This document shows, piece by piece, positions 1 to 8,479 of a stretch of 64,000 nt of DNA. The stretch's first letter is position 1. Each line of letters opens with the position of its first letter. Source of the stretch: Carbonatibacter sp965199245 (lineage in GTDB: Bacteria; Pseudomonadota; Alphaproteobacteria; Kiloniellales; Kiloniellaceae); the NCBI GenBank assembly GCA_965199245.1, contig CBDAQP010000001.1:372001-436000 (forward strand), written 5' to 3'. Under the pieces are notes generated by a model. It was not told the origin of the DNA, did not search any database, and saw only the letters and a list, made by a program, of their open reading frames with translations. Position numbers and translations under genes: made by a program.

Positions 1-1
1 T

Positions 2-1675
2 ACCGGACGGATGATGGACGGTCGCCGCTTTGGCGAGGGCCTCCACCAGGCCCTGGAGGCAAAAGAGCGCGTGAAAATCCAGCGCGAAAACCAGACACTT
101 GCCTCGATTACCTTTCAGAATTTCTTTCGCCTCTATCCCAAGCTTTCGGGCATGACCGGAACCGCAATGACCGAAGCAGAAGAATTTTCTGCCATTTACG
201 GACTTGATGTCGCAACGATTCCAACAAACCTCGCCATCACACGGGTTGACCACCATGACGAAGTCTACCGGACAGAGGCCGAAAAACTTCGCGCAATTAT
301 TGCCCAGATTCACGACTGTCGCACCCGTCAACAACCCGTATTGGTCGGGACGGCATCGATTGAAAAATCGGAATACATCGGGCGATTGCTGAGCAAGGAA
401 AAAATTCCGCACAAAATCCTCAATGCCCGCTTTCACGAACAGGAAGCCCACATTATCGCCCAGGCAGGCGCACCGGGGGCGGTGACTATTGCCACCAACA
501 TGGCGGGACGGGGAACGGATATCAAGCTGGGCGGCAACGTCGAAATGCGGATTGAACATGAAACCGCACACATGACCAGCGAAACCGCCAAATCAAGACG
601 CAGTGCAAAAATCACCGAAGAGGTCGAATCCAGTACAGAACTTGTCCGCCAGGCCGGCGGGTTATTTGTCATTTCATCCGAACGTCACGAAAGCCGCCGC
701 ATTGATAACCAGTTGCGCGGACGCTCCGGGCGTCAGTCCGATCCGGGCGCGTCAAAATTTTTCCTGAGCCTCGAAGACGACCTGATGAGGATTTTTGGCT
801 CTGAACGCATGGACGGCGTTCTGCAAAAATTGGGCCTCGAAGACGGGGAAGCCATCGTTCACCCCTGGGTCAACCGCGCCTTGGAAAAGGCACAGCAAAA
901 GGTTGAACAACGCAATTTTGACATTCGTAAAAACCTGTTGAAATTTGATGACGTGATGAATGACCAGCGCAAGGTCGTCTATGAACAACGCCGTGACATT
1001 ATGGACGCAGACACCATTCAGGACACCGTGCGCGATATGCGTGACGAAGTCGTCGAAGACCTCGTCAGCCAGTGTATCCCCGCCAACGCCTACGCCGAGC
1101 AGTGGGATATTGAACGACTCTGCGACGAAACGGTGCGCCTGTTTGGCAAAGGCATTCCCGTACGGGAATGGGCCGAAGAAGACGGCGTCGCCGATCAGGA
1201 AATCATTACCCGCCTCCAACGCTCCAGTGATACAAAAATGGCGGCGAAGGCCGCCAACTACTCACCAGAGATCATGCGTAGCCTCGAACGCCAGCTGTTA
1301 TTGATGGTGTTGGACAAACAGTGGAAAGACCACCTGCTGTCCCTGGATCACCTGCGTCAGTCGGTGCAATTGCGCGCCTATGGGCAACGCAATCCGCTGG
1401 ATGAGTATAAGCGCGAAGCCTTTGACATGTTTGAATCCATGCTCGCGGCGATCCGCGACGAACTGACCATGCTGTTGCATCATTTTGAATTACAGCCACA
1501 GGCGTCTGCTGATATTCCACGTCAACAGGGAACCACCCACGAAGGCACAACCGACCCCGCAACTGCGCAGAAAACAACGCAGCCACCACGCACAGCAAAA
1601 AAAATCAGCCGCAACGCCCTTTGTCCCTGTGGATCAGGCAAAAAATATAAACAATGTTGCGGCAAACTGACCTAA
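2..1675 (+). CDS. secA: SecA preprotein translocase ATPase (3' part)
   Basis: C-terminal part of the SecA motor that drives preproteins through the SecYEG channel at the inner membrane. The gene enters the window already in frame, so the N-terminal nucleotide-binding fold is missing. Visible are the second motor domain (motifs GTASIEKSE, ATNMAGRGTDIKLGGN and QLRGRSGRQGD-like QLRGRSGRQSDPG), the helical scaffold and wing regions (FDDVMNDQRKVVYEQR, DKQWKDHLLSLDHLRQSV), and the C-terminal zinc finger CPCGSGKKYKQCC that binds SecB and phospholipid in this family. The stop codon overlaps the convergent dsbB stop by 4 nt. Identification is secure; only completeness is limited by the window edge. 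Confidence 0.98.
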   Translation, partial: TGRMMDGRRFGEGLHQALEAKERVKIQRENQTLASITFQNFFRLYPKLSGMTGTAMTEAEEFSAIYGLDVATIPTNLAITRVDHHDEVYRTEAEKLRAIIAQIHDCRTRQQPVLVGTASIEKSEYIGRLLSKEKIPHKILNARFHEQEAHIIAQAGAPGAVTIATNMAGRGTDIKLGGNVEMRIEHETAHMTSETAKSRRSAKITEEVESSTELVRQAGGLFVISSERHESRRIDNQLRGRSGRQSDPGASKFFLSLEDDLMRIFGSERMDGVLQKLGLEDGEAIVHPWVNRALEKAQQKVEQRNFDIRKNLLKFDDVMNDQRKVVYEQRRDIMDADTIQDTVRDMRDEVVEDLVSQCIPANAYAEQWDIERLCDETVRLFGKGIPVREWAEEDGVADQEIITRLQRSSDTKMAAKAANYSPEIMRSLERQLLLMVLDKQWKDHLLSLDHLRQSVQLRAYGQRNPLDEYKREAFDMFESMLAAIRDELTMLLHHFELQPQASADIPRQQGTTHEGTTDPATAQKTTQPPRTAKKISRNALCPCGSGKKYKQCCGKLT

Positions 1676-2175
1676 TAAAGGTGGCAACGCATAGACCGCC
1701 GCAACAGCGAAATAGCCACACTGAAAAGCCCAAGGGATAAAATCACGTTCCAACCAGCCATAGACAGGCCCAGAAAATCCCACGGCACCTGGTCACAACG
1801 CGCGTAAGGACGCGAGAATAAATCCGCCGCCAAGTCTTCGACGGACAACGACAGGTCAAGGGCCTTGCCCTGACAGGATGACGATCCTTCCCACCACAGT
1901 TGCTCGACGCCGACATGGAACAGCGCAATCCCCGCCCCGACCACAAAAGATAACGTTGCACCGCCCAGTGCAGGCGTTCTCAGCACGCTGTACCGCCTCC
2001 CACTAAAGGCCAGAACCGCACAGAGCATCGCCGCCCCATAGGCATAGCGTTGATAGAGACACAATACACAGGGCGTAAGTCCGCCAATATACTGAAACCC
2101 CAACGCCGTGAGCAAAATCACACCCGAAGCCAGTAAAAGAGCCAAGGCCCCGTTTTGGGGACAAAAAATCCTCAC
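1672..2175 (-). CDS. dsbB: Disulfide bond formation protein B family
   Basis: Inner-membrane quinone reductase that re-oxidises DsbA in family members. The 167-residue product has four hydrophobic segments and both periplasmic cysteine pairs: Cys36/Cys39 in TPCVLCLYQR and Cys101/Cys127 in SSCQGK and YARCDQ, the second pair followed by the family signature VPWDFLGLSMAGWN. It is convergent with secA, with the two stop codons overlapping. The same-strand upstream neighbour is a DedA-like membrane protein 16 nt away, so they may share a transcript. Length and motifs fit the DsbB family, in the DsbI-like alphaproteobacterial branch. Confidence 0.92.
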   Translation of the reverse strand: MRIFCPQNGALALLLASGVILLTALGFQYIGGLTPCVLCLYQRYAYGAAMLCAVLAFSGRRYSVLRTPALGGATLSFVVGAGIALFHVGVEQLWWEGSSSCQGKALDLSLSVEDLAADLFSRPYARCDQVPWDFLGLSMAGWNVILSLGLFSVAISLLRRSMRCHLY

Positions 2176-2191
2176 CCTTTTACATCCTTTT

Positions 2192-2770
2192 TTAAAGAAG
2201 CCCGATCAGAGCAAAACCACCCAACAGCAGGGCAAAAAACAACACCGCCAGAATATTCAGGTACTTTTCCACAAAGGCCCGAATGGGTACCCCGAAAAAC
2301 CACAACAGCCCTGCGAGCATGAAAAACCGCGCCCCACGGGCCAGAACAGAAGACAAGGTAAAGACACCAAGGTTCAAATCCATCGCACCAGAGGCAATGG
2401 TAATGACCTTATAGGGAAAGGGTGTCACCCCGGCTCCGAACACAATCCACGCGCCCCAGTCCTGATACCCCGCGCGAAACTGTTCCAGCGATTCGGCCCG
2501 TCCATAGAAATCTAGGATGGGTTGACCGACCTGCTCGAACAAAAAGGCCCCGAGGCCATAGCCAAACAGCCCCCCCAACACAGAACCAACGGTCGCAATG
2601 GTGGCAATTTTCCACGCCTGATCCCGCGCGGCCAGGATCATCGGAATCATCACAACATCGGGCGGAATCGGGAAAACCGAACTTTCAACAAAGGCCACCA
2701 GCCACAGAGCAAATAACGCATGTGGATGGGCCGCTAGCCCCAAAGTCCAATCATACAAACGCCGCATCAC
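2192..2770 (-). CDS. YqaA/DedA-family (SNARE-associated type) membrane protein
   Basis: Predicted inner-membrane protein of 192 residues with several hydrophobic helices and the family features FVESSVFPIPPDVVMIP near residues 27-43 and the GAGVTPFPYKVITIASG segment near residues 112-128. Members of this superfamily are linked to membrane homeostasis and lipid (undecaprenyl phosphate) recycling, but the YqaA branch has no firm function. Its start overlaps the stop of the upstream cold-shock gene by 4 nt, indicating translational coupling. Another Met directly follows the first, so the exact start is uncertain by one codon. Confidence 0.88.
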   Translation of the reverse strand: MMRRLYDWTLGLAAHPHALFALWLVAFVESSVFPIPPDVVMIPMILAARDQAWKIATIATVGSVLGGLFGYGLGAFLFEQVGQPILDFYGRAESLEQFRAGYQDWGAWIVFGAGVTPFPYKVITIASGAMDLNLGVFTLSSVLARGARFFMLAGLLWFFGVPIRAFVEKYLNILAVLFFALLLGGFALIGLL

Positions 2771-3237
2771 GCCCGCTCAACCGCCGCCGCCGCCAAACCC
2801 CGGGGGCTGTCCTCGACCTGGAGACGAAGACGTTGGCCCGCCGTCACCTGAAAAATGCCCGACCGCTCCAGAACGCGAGCAGACACAAAGACATCGCCGC
2901 CGTCATCCAATTCAATAAAGCCATAGCCCTTGTCGCCCTTGAAAAACTTGACCTGTCCTTCAACGGCCTCACCCCCTGCCCCAGACTCCAACGGCGGCGG
3001 CGGCGTGGGGAGGGACACAACCTGTGCAATCGACAAAACCTGCAAGCCCTTCGGCCCCGGCCCGACTGAACAGCGAATCACCGCCCCTTCTGCCAAGGAC
3101 TCATGCCCTGTAGAATTAAGCACCGACACATGAAGAAAAGCATCGGGCTGTCCGCCGCCCAGTTCGACAAAACCAAAACCCTTGGTCACATTAAACCACT
3201 TAACCCGCGCATCCTGTTCTACACCCTGTTCCGTCAT
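2767..3237 (-). CDS. Cold-shock protein with two cold-shock domains
   Basis: Predicted nucleic-acid-binding protein of 156 residues made of two OB-fold cold-shock domains. The first (about residues 9-68) has VKWFNVTKGFGFVEL and AFLHVSVL; the second (about 92-153) has GQVKFFKGDKGYGFIEL and VFVSARVL. These carry the RNP1/RNP2-type aromatic residues of the family. A Pro-rich linker of about 20 residues joins the domains. Tandem-domain cold-shock proteins are common in Alphaproteobacteria, where single-domain CspA-type proteins also occur. The upstream intergenic region to tRNA-Leu is A/T-rich and must hold its promoter. It starts a probable operon with the YqaA-like gene. Confidence 0.93.
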   Translation of the reverse strand: MTEQGVEQDARVKWFNVTKGFGFVELGGGQPDAFLHVSVLNSTGHESLAEGAVIRCSVGPGPKGLQVLSIAQVVSLPTPPPPLESGAGGEAVEGQVKFFKGDKGYGFIELDDGGDVFVSARVLERSGIFQVTAGQRLRLQVEDSPRGLAAAAVERA

Positions 3238-3296
3238 CTTTGACCCCTTATGTAATTTTTCTTATTCAAACACGAACAACGATAAAGAATCAAGCC

Positions 3297-3324
3297 TTGC
3301 ATCACCCCTGACTTTCAGTAATAT
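3297..3324 (+). promoter_or_regulatory. Probable sigma-70 promoter of tRNA-Leu
   Basis: TTGCAT at 3297-3302 and TAATAT at 3319-3324 are separated by 16 bp, which is a good match to a housekeeping promoter. Transcription would start about 50 nt before the tRNA. The assignment is from pattern only. Confidence 0.5.
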
Positions 3325-3379
3325 GCACCCATCTTAAGGGAGCGCACGGTTCTTTCACCCGCCCCGATGCACACAGGAT

Positions 3380-3464
3380 GCCCCTGTGGCGGAATTGGTA
3401 GACGCGACGGATTCAAAATCCGTTGTCTTCGGACGTGCCTGTTCGAGTCAGGCCAGGGGCACCA
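3380..3464 (+). tRNA. tRNA-Leu (anticodon CAA)
   Basis: An 85-nt class II tRNA. Acceptor arm GCCCCTG pairs with CAGGGGC; the anticodon stem ACGGA/TCCGT closes the loop TTCAAAA, giving anticodon CAA at 3414-3416 (reads UUG). A long variable arm follows, then the T arm CCTG-TTCGAGT-CAGG. The 3' end ACCA is encoded. Reading frames running through it on both strands are shadows. Confidence 0.97.
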
Positions 3465-3765
3465 CTGCGGGAAAAGTCGAGTCAAGACAACAGCAAAAAA
3501 AGCATCACCGGACTCGCCTGCAGGGGTTTGAGAGAGACGACAGGTGAACGCCTTTGGAACCAAAGACGCCATATCCACCTCGTTCACAAAATTAACGTCA
3601 CCAACACCAGCGTCGAAAAACGCGTCGAAGGCACGAACCTCCAACCAACGTCCCTGATGGCAGAGGTCAAAATGGTCGAGCTGTCCAAAACGCCCACCCA
3701 AAGAATTTCCACGCTCCCTGCACACCCCAACCCAGACGACGATTGGCTACAAGGAAGATACCCGC
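3465..3765. other. Intergenic stretch with no gene recognised
   Basis: Between tRNA-Leu and the methyltransferase leader. Open frames exist on both strands but they run into the tRNA and show no family resemblance. No terminator, attachment site or integrase was seen beside the tRNA. Confidence 0.5.
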
Positions 3766-3804
3766 ATGAAAGCTGATCTGGACAGTTTCCGAGACATTCT
3801 GTAG
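3766..3804 (+). CDS. Possible 12-codon leader peptide before the methyltransferase gene
   Basis: A short frame encoding MKADLDSFRDIL begins 6 nt after a ribosome-binding-like AAGGA and stops just before a 6-bp hairpin (TTCGGG at 3806-3811 with CCCGAA at 3826-3831). The downstream gene starts 21 nt after the hairpin. This layout resembles a translated leader, but there is no run of one codon type that would suggest attenuation and no T-run after the hairpin. It may be chance. Confidence 0.25.
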   Translation: MKADLDSFRDIL

Positions 3805-3852
3805 CTTCGGGCTCCGTAAGAATGCCCCGAACAAAAAGAGGACACCACCCCG

Positions 3853-4938
3853 ATGAATCGCTATGAAGAACTCTTGGTTACAAAGAAATGGTTGCTCGCA
3901 GATGGTGCAACAGGAACAAATCTTTTTGATGCTGGCCTACAAACGGGGGATGCGCCGGAGCTGTGGAATATTGAACAGCCGGAAAAGATTCGCGCATTGC
4001 AGCAGTCCTTTGTCGAGGCCGGGGCGGATATAATTCTGACCAATAGCTTTGGTGGGACAGCCAACCGTCTCAAACTGCACAAGGCCGAAGACCGCGTTTA
4101 TGAGATCAACAAAGCGGCGGCGGAATTGTCGCGCGTGGTTGCCGATTCGGCGGTAGGGCGCACGGTGGCGGTGGCAGGGTCTCTCGGCCCAACGGGTGAT
4201 ATTTTGGAACCCCTTGGGGACTTGTCTCCAGCAGATTGCACGGCGGCCTTTCGCGCGCAGGCCCTCGCGCTCAAGGCTGGGGGGGTCGATGTCTTTTGGA
4301 TTGAAACCATTTCTTCCGAAGACGAAGCCCGCTGTGCGGTGGAAGCGGTCAAAGATCTAGACCTGCCGATTGTCACAACTCTGTCTTTTGATACCAACGG
4401 GCGCACCATGATGGGGATTACGCCTGAACAGTTGGCGCGGGGGTCGCGCGACTGGCCAGTACGTCCGCATGGCTATGGCTCTAACTGTGGGGTTGGGCCG
4501 TCTGAAATGATTGCCGCCTTGCTCAACATGGGGCACGGCAGTGACGACAGCGATGTCATAGTTGTCAAAAGCAATTGCGGCATCCCTGAATATCGAGATG
4601 GACAGATTGTCTATTCCGGTACGGCAGAGCTGATGGCAGAATACGCCCGAATCGCCGTTGACTGCGGCGCAAGAATTATCGGGGGCTGTTGTGGCACAAC
4701 AGCAGAGATTCTCAAATCCATGCGTCACGCCCTCGACAACCACGAAAAACGCCCAAAACCAACCCTTGAACAAGTCATGGCAAAACTCGGCTCCGTCTCT
4801 GCCGGAGCGCAGGATCAAAACAACGCTGGCCCCGTTGGCGCAGATGCCGGAACCACAAAGGGGACAGGTCGTCGACGCAAGGGACGTTCTCCCGAACGCA
4901 CCGCCGCCGATGATGGCAAATTTCCAGGGGAGCTTTAA
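3853..4938 (+). CDS. bmt: Betaine/other donor-homocysteine S-methyltransferase
   Basis: Predicted cytosolic zinc enzyme that moves a methyl group to homocysteine to make methionine. The homocysteine S-methyltransferase fold fills residues 1-300: ADGATGTNLF near residue 16, and the three zinc cysteines Cys212 (GSNCGVGP), Cys279 and Cys280 (GGCCGTT). It resembles the alphaproteobacterial Bmt proteins thought to use glycine betaine; the donor cannot be read from the sequence. The last 55 residues are a low-complexity tail rich in Gly, Lys and Arg and unlike the core. A ribosome-binding AAGAGG precedes the start. It is a single gene, so no pathway partner is beside it. Confidence 0.88.
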   Translation: MNRYEELLVTKKWLLADGATGTNLFDAGLQTGDAPELWNIEQPEKIRALQQSFVEAGADIILTNSFGGTANRLKLHKAEDRVYEINKAAAELSRVVADSAVGRTVAVAGSLGPTGDILEPLGDLSPADCTAAFRAQALALKAGGVDVFWIETISSEDEARCAVEAVKDLDLPIVTTLSFDTNGRTMMGITPEQLARGSRDWPVRPHGYGSNCGVGPSEMIAALLNMGHGSDDSDVIVVKSNCGIPEYRDGQIVYSGTAELMAEYARIAVDCGARIIGGCCGTTAEILKSMRHALDNHEKRPKPTLEQVMAKLGSVSAGAQDQNNAGPVGADAGTTKGTGRRRKGRSPERTAADDGKFPGEL

Positions 4939-4976
4939 CCCTCCCTTTTCTTCCTTAATCCTGTTGGTATGAAAAT

Positions 4977-4991
4977 GTTCTTTTTTTGTTC
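4977..4991 (+). promoter_or_regulatory. LexA (SOS) box of recA
   Basis: The sequence reads GTTC, seven T, GTTC. This is exactly the direct-repeat operator GTTC-N7-GTTC known for LexA in Alphaproteobacteria. It lies about 85 nt before the recA start. LexA repression of recA is inferred from this match. Confidence 0.9.
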
Positions 4992-5075
4992 TTTTTTCTG
5001 GACATCAGGAACAAAAAAGGTACACTTGTTTCGTTGCGGAATGATTCACCCTGTGGGATAAGAAAGGCTAAGACG

Positions 5076-6146
5076 ATGGGACAAAGTGCCTTACATTTGG
5101 TTGAAAGGGATAGCGTGGACAAGACAAAAGCACTCGAAGCCGCACTGGGGCAGATCGAACGCGCCTTTGGCAAGGGATCAATTATGAAATTGGGCGAGGA
5201 GCGCGCTGTTGAAACAGAGGTTGTTTCAACCGGATCTCTAGGCCTCGACATTGGTTTGGGAATCGGCGGTCTGCCGCGCGGGCGCATTATTGAAATCTAC
5301 GGCCCGGAAAGTTCAGGGAAAACAACCCTCGCCCTGCACGTGATCGCAGAGGCGCAAAAAGCAGGGGGAACCTGTGCTTTTGTCGATGCAGAACACGCCC
5401 TCGACCCCGCCTATGCTACAAAGCTGGGTGTCAATGTCAATGAACTGCTCGTGTCTCAGCCCGACGCAGGGGAACAAGCATTGGAAATCACGGACACCCT
5501 TGTGCGGTCTGGCGCGGTGGATGTTTTGGTCATTGATTCGGTTGCGGCCCTGACACCCAAGGCCGAACTCGAAGGCGACATGGGCGACTCCCTGCCCGGT
5601 CTTCAAGCCCGTCTGATGTCGCAGGCCCTGCGTAAAATTACAGGTTCTGTGTCGCGGTCGCGCACTATTGTTATTTTCATCAACCAAATTCGCATGAAAA
5701 TCGGCGTCATGTTTGGCAACCCCGAAACGACGACAGGCGGAAACGCACTGAAATTCTATTCTTCAGTCCGTCTTGATATTCGCCGCACAGGAGCCGTTAA
5801 AGACAAGGACAACATCGTGGGCAACCAAACAAAGGTTAAGGTTGTCAAAAACAAAATGGCCCCCCCCTTTCGCGTCATTGAATTTGACATTATGTACGGG
5901 GAAGGCATTTCAAAAATGGGTGAAATCCTTGATCTTGGTGTTCAGGCCAACATTATTGAAAAGGCCGGGGCCTGGTTTTCCTATGGCGGACAGCGCATTG
6001 GTCAGGGGCGCGAAAATGCCAAAAAATTCCTGCGCGAAAACCCAAATATGACGTCTGAAATTGAACACGTGGTGCGTAAAAATGCCGGTGTCGTGTCCAA
6101 CGCAATGCTTGAAGGCATGGAAGAAGACGACAACAAAGGCGCATAA
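5076..6146 (+). CDS. recA: Recombinase RecA
   Basis: DNA strand-exchange and SOS co-protease protein, 356 residues with this start. Walker A GPESSGKTT is at residues 76-84; VDAEHALDP, the Walker B strand VLVIDSVAALTP, and NQIRMKIGVMFGNPETTTGGNALKFYSSVRLDIRR-type L2 region (cited in part) follow. The start at 5076 is chosen because AGAAAGG precedes it and the protein begins like other alphaproteobacterial RecA proteins; an in-frame ATG at 4986 lies inside the LexA box and would add 30 unlike residues. Regulation by LexA is indicated by the box upstream. Confidence 0.98.
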   Translation: MGQSALHLVERDSVDKTKALEAALGQIERAFGKGSIMKLGEERAVETEVVSTGSLGLDIGLGIGGLPRGRIIEIYGPESSGKTTLALHVIAEAQKAGGTCAFVDAEHALDPAYATKLGVNVNELLVSQPDAGEQALEITDTLVRSGAVDVLVIDSVAALTPKAELEGDMGDSLPGLQARLMSQALRKITGSVSRSRTIVIFINQIRMKIGVMFGNPETTTGGNALKFYSSVRLDIRRTGAVKDKDNIVGNQTKVKVVKNKMAPPFRVIEFDIMYGEGISKMGEILDLGVQANIIEKAGAWFSYGGQRIGQGRENAKKFLRENPNMTSEIEHVVRKNAGVVSNAMLEGMEEDDNKGA

Positions 6147-6166
6147 CCCAGCCTCTGATTTATGTT

Positions 6167-7098
6167 ATGTCGTATTCTTCACGCCTTCCGACACTCAAAC
6201 AGTTGCGTTATCTCGTTGCACTTGACCGCCACCAACACTTTGGGCGAGCCGCTGAGTCGTGTTTTGTCACACAGTCAACCCTGAGTAATGGGATTAGTGA
6301 GCTTGAGAACCTGTTGGGGATAAAGCTTGTTGAACGTACAAAGCGCACTGTCTTTATGACCGCGTTGGGACGTGCTGTTTCTGAACGCGCCCGCGCTCTG
6401 TCTGCGGTGCAGAAGACATCGTTGATCTGGTACACAATCAGACTCCACTCTGTGGGGTTTTTCATCTGGGGGTCATTCCAACGATTGCCCCCTGTCTTTT
6501 CCCCCACGCAACGCCACAGCTTCATCAACATTTTCCAGAACTTCAGCTTTACCTGCGCGAAGACAGGAGCGCACAGCTCCTTGATGCCTTGGCGGCGGGG
6601 GAACTGGATGCGGTTCTCATGGCCTTCCCCTATGATACGGAAAATCTCGACTCTATTGCATTAGGCCATGATGCCTTCTGGCTGGCCTCTGCATCCGACA
6701 AACAGCCCAAACAGAGCAAAAACCTCATCTTGATGGCGGACGGTCACTGCCTACGTGAACACAGCCTGAGCGTCTGCGCCCAGCAAAAGATCACCCCCAC
6801 GCGCACAGTCTATGCCAGTTCCCTGACCAGTATGATACACATGGTTGCCGGGGGACTCGGGTTTTCTCTGTTGCCCGAACTCGTCTGCCAGTCACCGTTT
6901 TTCAAGACCACAGGCATCCAGCTTCAGCCCCTCTCCAACAGTTTCCGCACCATCGCGATGGCGTGGCGCAAGGGCTTCACACGCGAAGACGACGCCAAAC
7001 TCCTCGCTACTGCGCTCAAAGAAATCATACACAGCCCCACTGAAACCGACGTCAATCCTGAGTCGGGACTCATTCCTTCATCCGACAAGACGACTTAA
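6167..7098 (+). pseudogene. oxyR: OxyR-like LysR-family regulator, one frameshift
   Basis: The N-terminal winged helix (LPTLKQLRYLVALDRHQHFG, then VTQSTLSNGISELE) is typical of OxyR. About 80 residues in, near 6407-6413, the frame changes by one missing base: the downstream sequence EDIVDLVHNQTPLCG and the whole effector domain continue in the next frame to 7098. Restoring one A (GTG CAA GAA GAC) gives an uninterrupted protein of about 310 residues, the normal family length. The redox cysteine region of the effector domain is present as DGHCLREHSLSVC, matching the OxyR spacing. No catalase or peroxiredoxin gene is adjacent. It could be a real loss of function or a sequencing error. Confidence 0.85.
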
Positions 7099-7212
7099 AA
7101 TCTAATCCATATATTAAATGACCAGCATCGCCGGAAAATTTTATCTCCTGGCTATTATTGCTCTTCTAGCTTATTTTCTCCAAATTGGTTTTAATAACAG
7201 GAAAAAACAGCA

Positions 7213-8472
7213 ATGGCGACAAACGCACAGATGATGCAAGCTCTTGGTCAGGCGGCGAAAAAAGCCGCTGAACAGATTGCCCGGGCATCCTCAGAGCAAA
7301 AAAAACAAGCCCTTTTATCTGCCGCGCAGGCGGTGCGAATTCAAAGCAAAACAATTTTGGAGGCGAATGCCGTTGACATGGAGGCAGGACGTAAAAAACA
7401 GCTGAACCCCGCGTTGCTGGATCGTCTTGCTCTAACTCCCGAGCGCATCACGGAAATGGCCCAAGGGGTCGAGACCATCGCACAGGCTCCTGATCCTATT
7501 GGCAAAACATTAAAAGACTGGCATCAACCCAATGGCTTACAGTTTAGACAGGTCACGGTTCCGATTGGCGTGATCGGGATTATCTATGAAAGCCGCCCCA
7601 ATGTGACCGCAGATGCTGGTGCCTTGTGCCTAAAATCGGGGAATGCAACTATTCTGCGCGGGGGATCTGAAAGCTACCAATCCTCGGGGGCGATTCTCAC
7701 GGCCCTCCAGAGCGGTCTTGTAGCGGCAGACCTGCCCACCACGGCAATTCAACGCGTCCCCACACGCGAGCGCGACGCCGTTGGAATGCTCTTAACAATG
7801 AACGATGCCATTGATCTGATTATTCCACGCGGAGGGCGGGGCTTGATTGAACGGATTATGAACGAAGCCCGCGTTCCTGTACTTGCCCATCTTGATGGCC
7901 TGTGTCACACTTATCTTCATGCCTCCGCAGACCCTGAAATGGTCTGCGCTGTTGTTCTGAATGCCAAAATGCGCCGCACAGGAATTTGCGGGGCGACAGA
8001 GACTTTGCTAGTTGACCAAGGCTTTCCTCAAGACGCGCTCATTCGTCTGCTGACCGAGCTTCAACAGAGTGGATGTGCCCTGCGCGGTGCGCCTGAAATT
8101 GTCGCCCTAATGGATAACATCGCGCCTGCAACGCCAGAGGACTGGGACACAGAATACCTTGATGCTGTGCTCTCTATCCGACAAGTTTCGGGCCTTGATG
8201 AGGCTATCGCCCATATCAATCGCCACGGATCACGGCACACAGAAGCCATCATTGCCGCAGACCAGTTTGCCGCCGAACGCTTCCAACACGAAGTTGATGC
8301 GGGTATTGTCATCCACAATAGTTCGACACAGTTCGCAGACGGGGGCGAATTTGGCATGGGGGCAGAAATCGGAATTTCAACCGGAAAGCTCCATGCACGC
8401 GGGCCAGTTGGTGCAGAACAGCTGACAAGCTACAAATACTATGTCACTGGAACAGGACAAACACGCCCTTAG
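7213..8472 (+). CDS. proA: Glutamate-5-semialdehyde dehydrogenase
   Basis: NADPH-dependent reduction of gamma-glutamyl phosphate, second step of proline synthesis. The 419-residue protein has the aldehyde dehydrogenase fold with VPIGVIGIIYESRPNVTADA near residue 115 and the catalytic cysteine in MRRTGICGATETLL. AACAGG precedes the start. proB is not in the window, although it often lies just upstream in relatives. The 3' end overlaps or abuts nadD. Confidence 0.97.
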   Translation: MATNAQMMQALGQAAKKAAEQIARASSEQKKQALLSAAQAVRIQSKTILEANAVDMEAGRKKQLNPALLDRLALTPERITEMAQGVETIAQAPDPIGKTLKDWHQPNGLQFRQVTVPIGVIGIIYESRPNVTADAGALCLKSGNATILRGGSESYQSSGAILTALQSGLVAADLPTTAIQRVPTRERDAVGMLLTMNDAIDLIIPRGGRGLIERIMNEARVPVLAHLDGLCHTYLHASADPEMVCAVVLNAKMRRTGICGATETLLVDQGFPQDALIRLLTELQQSGCALRGAPEIVALMDNIAPATPEDWDTEYLDAVLSIRQVSGLDEAIAHINRHGSRHTEAIIAADQFAAERFQHEVDAGIVIHNSSTQFADGGEFGMGAEIGISTGKLHARGPVGAEQLTSYKYYVTGTGQTRP

Positions 8473-8479
8473 AAACCAG

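Noticed and set aside
3315..3776. Open frames on both strands through the tRNA-Leu gene (3423-3776 plus; 3315-3725 minus)
   Set aside because: They read through a clear tRNA, have no ribosome-binding site and resemble no family.
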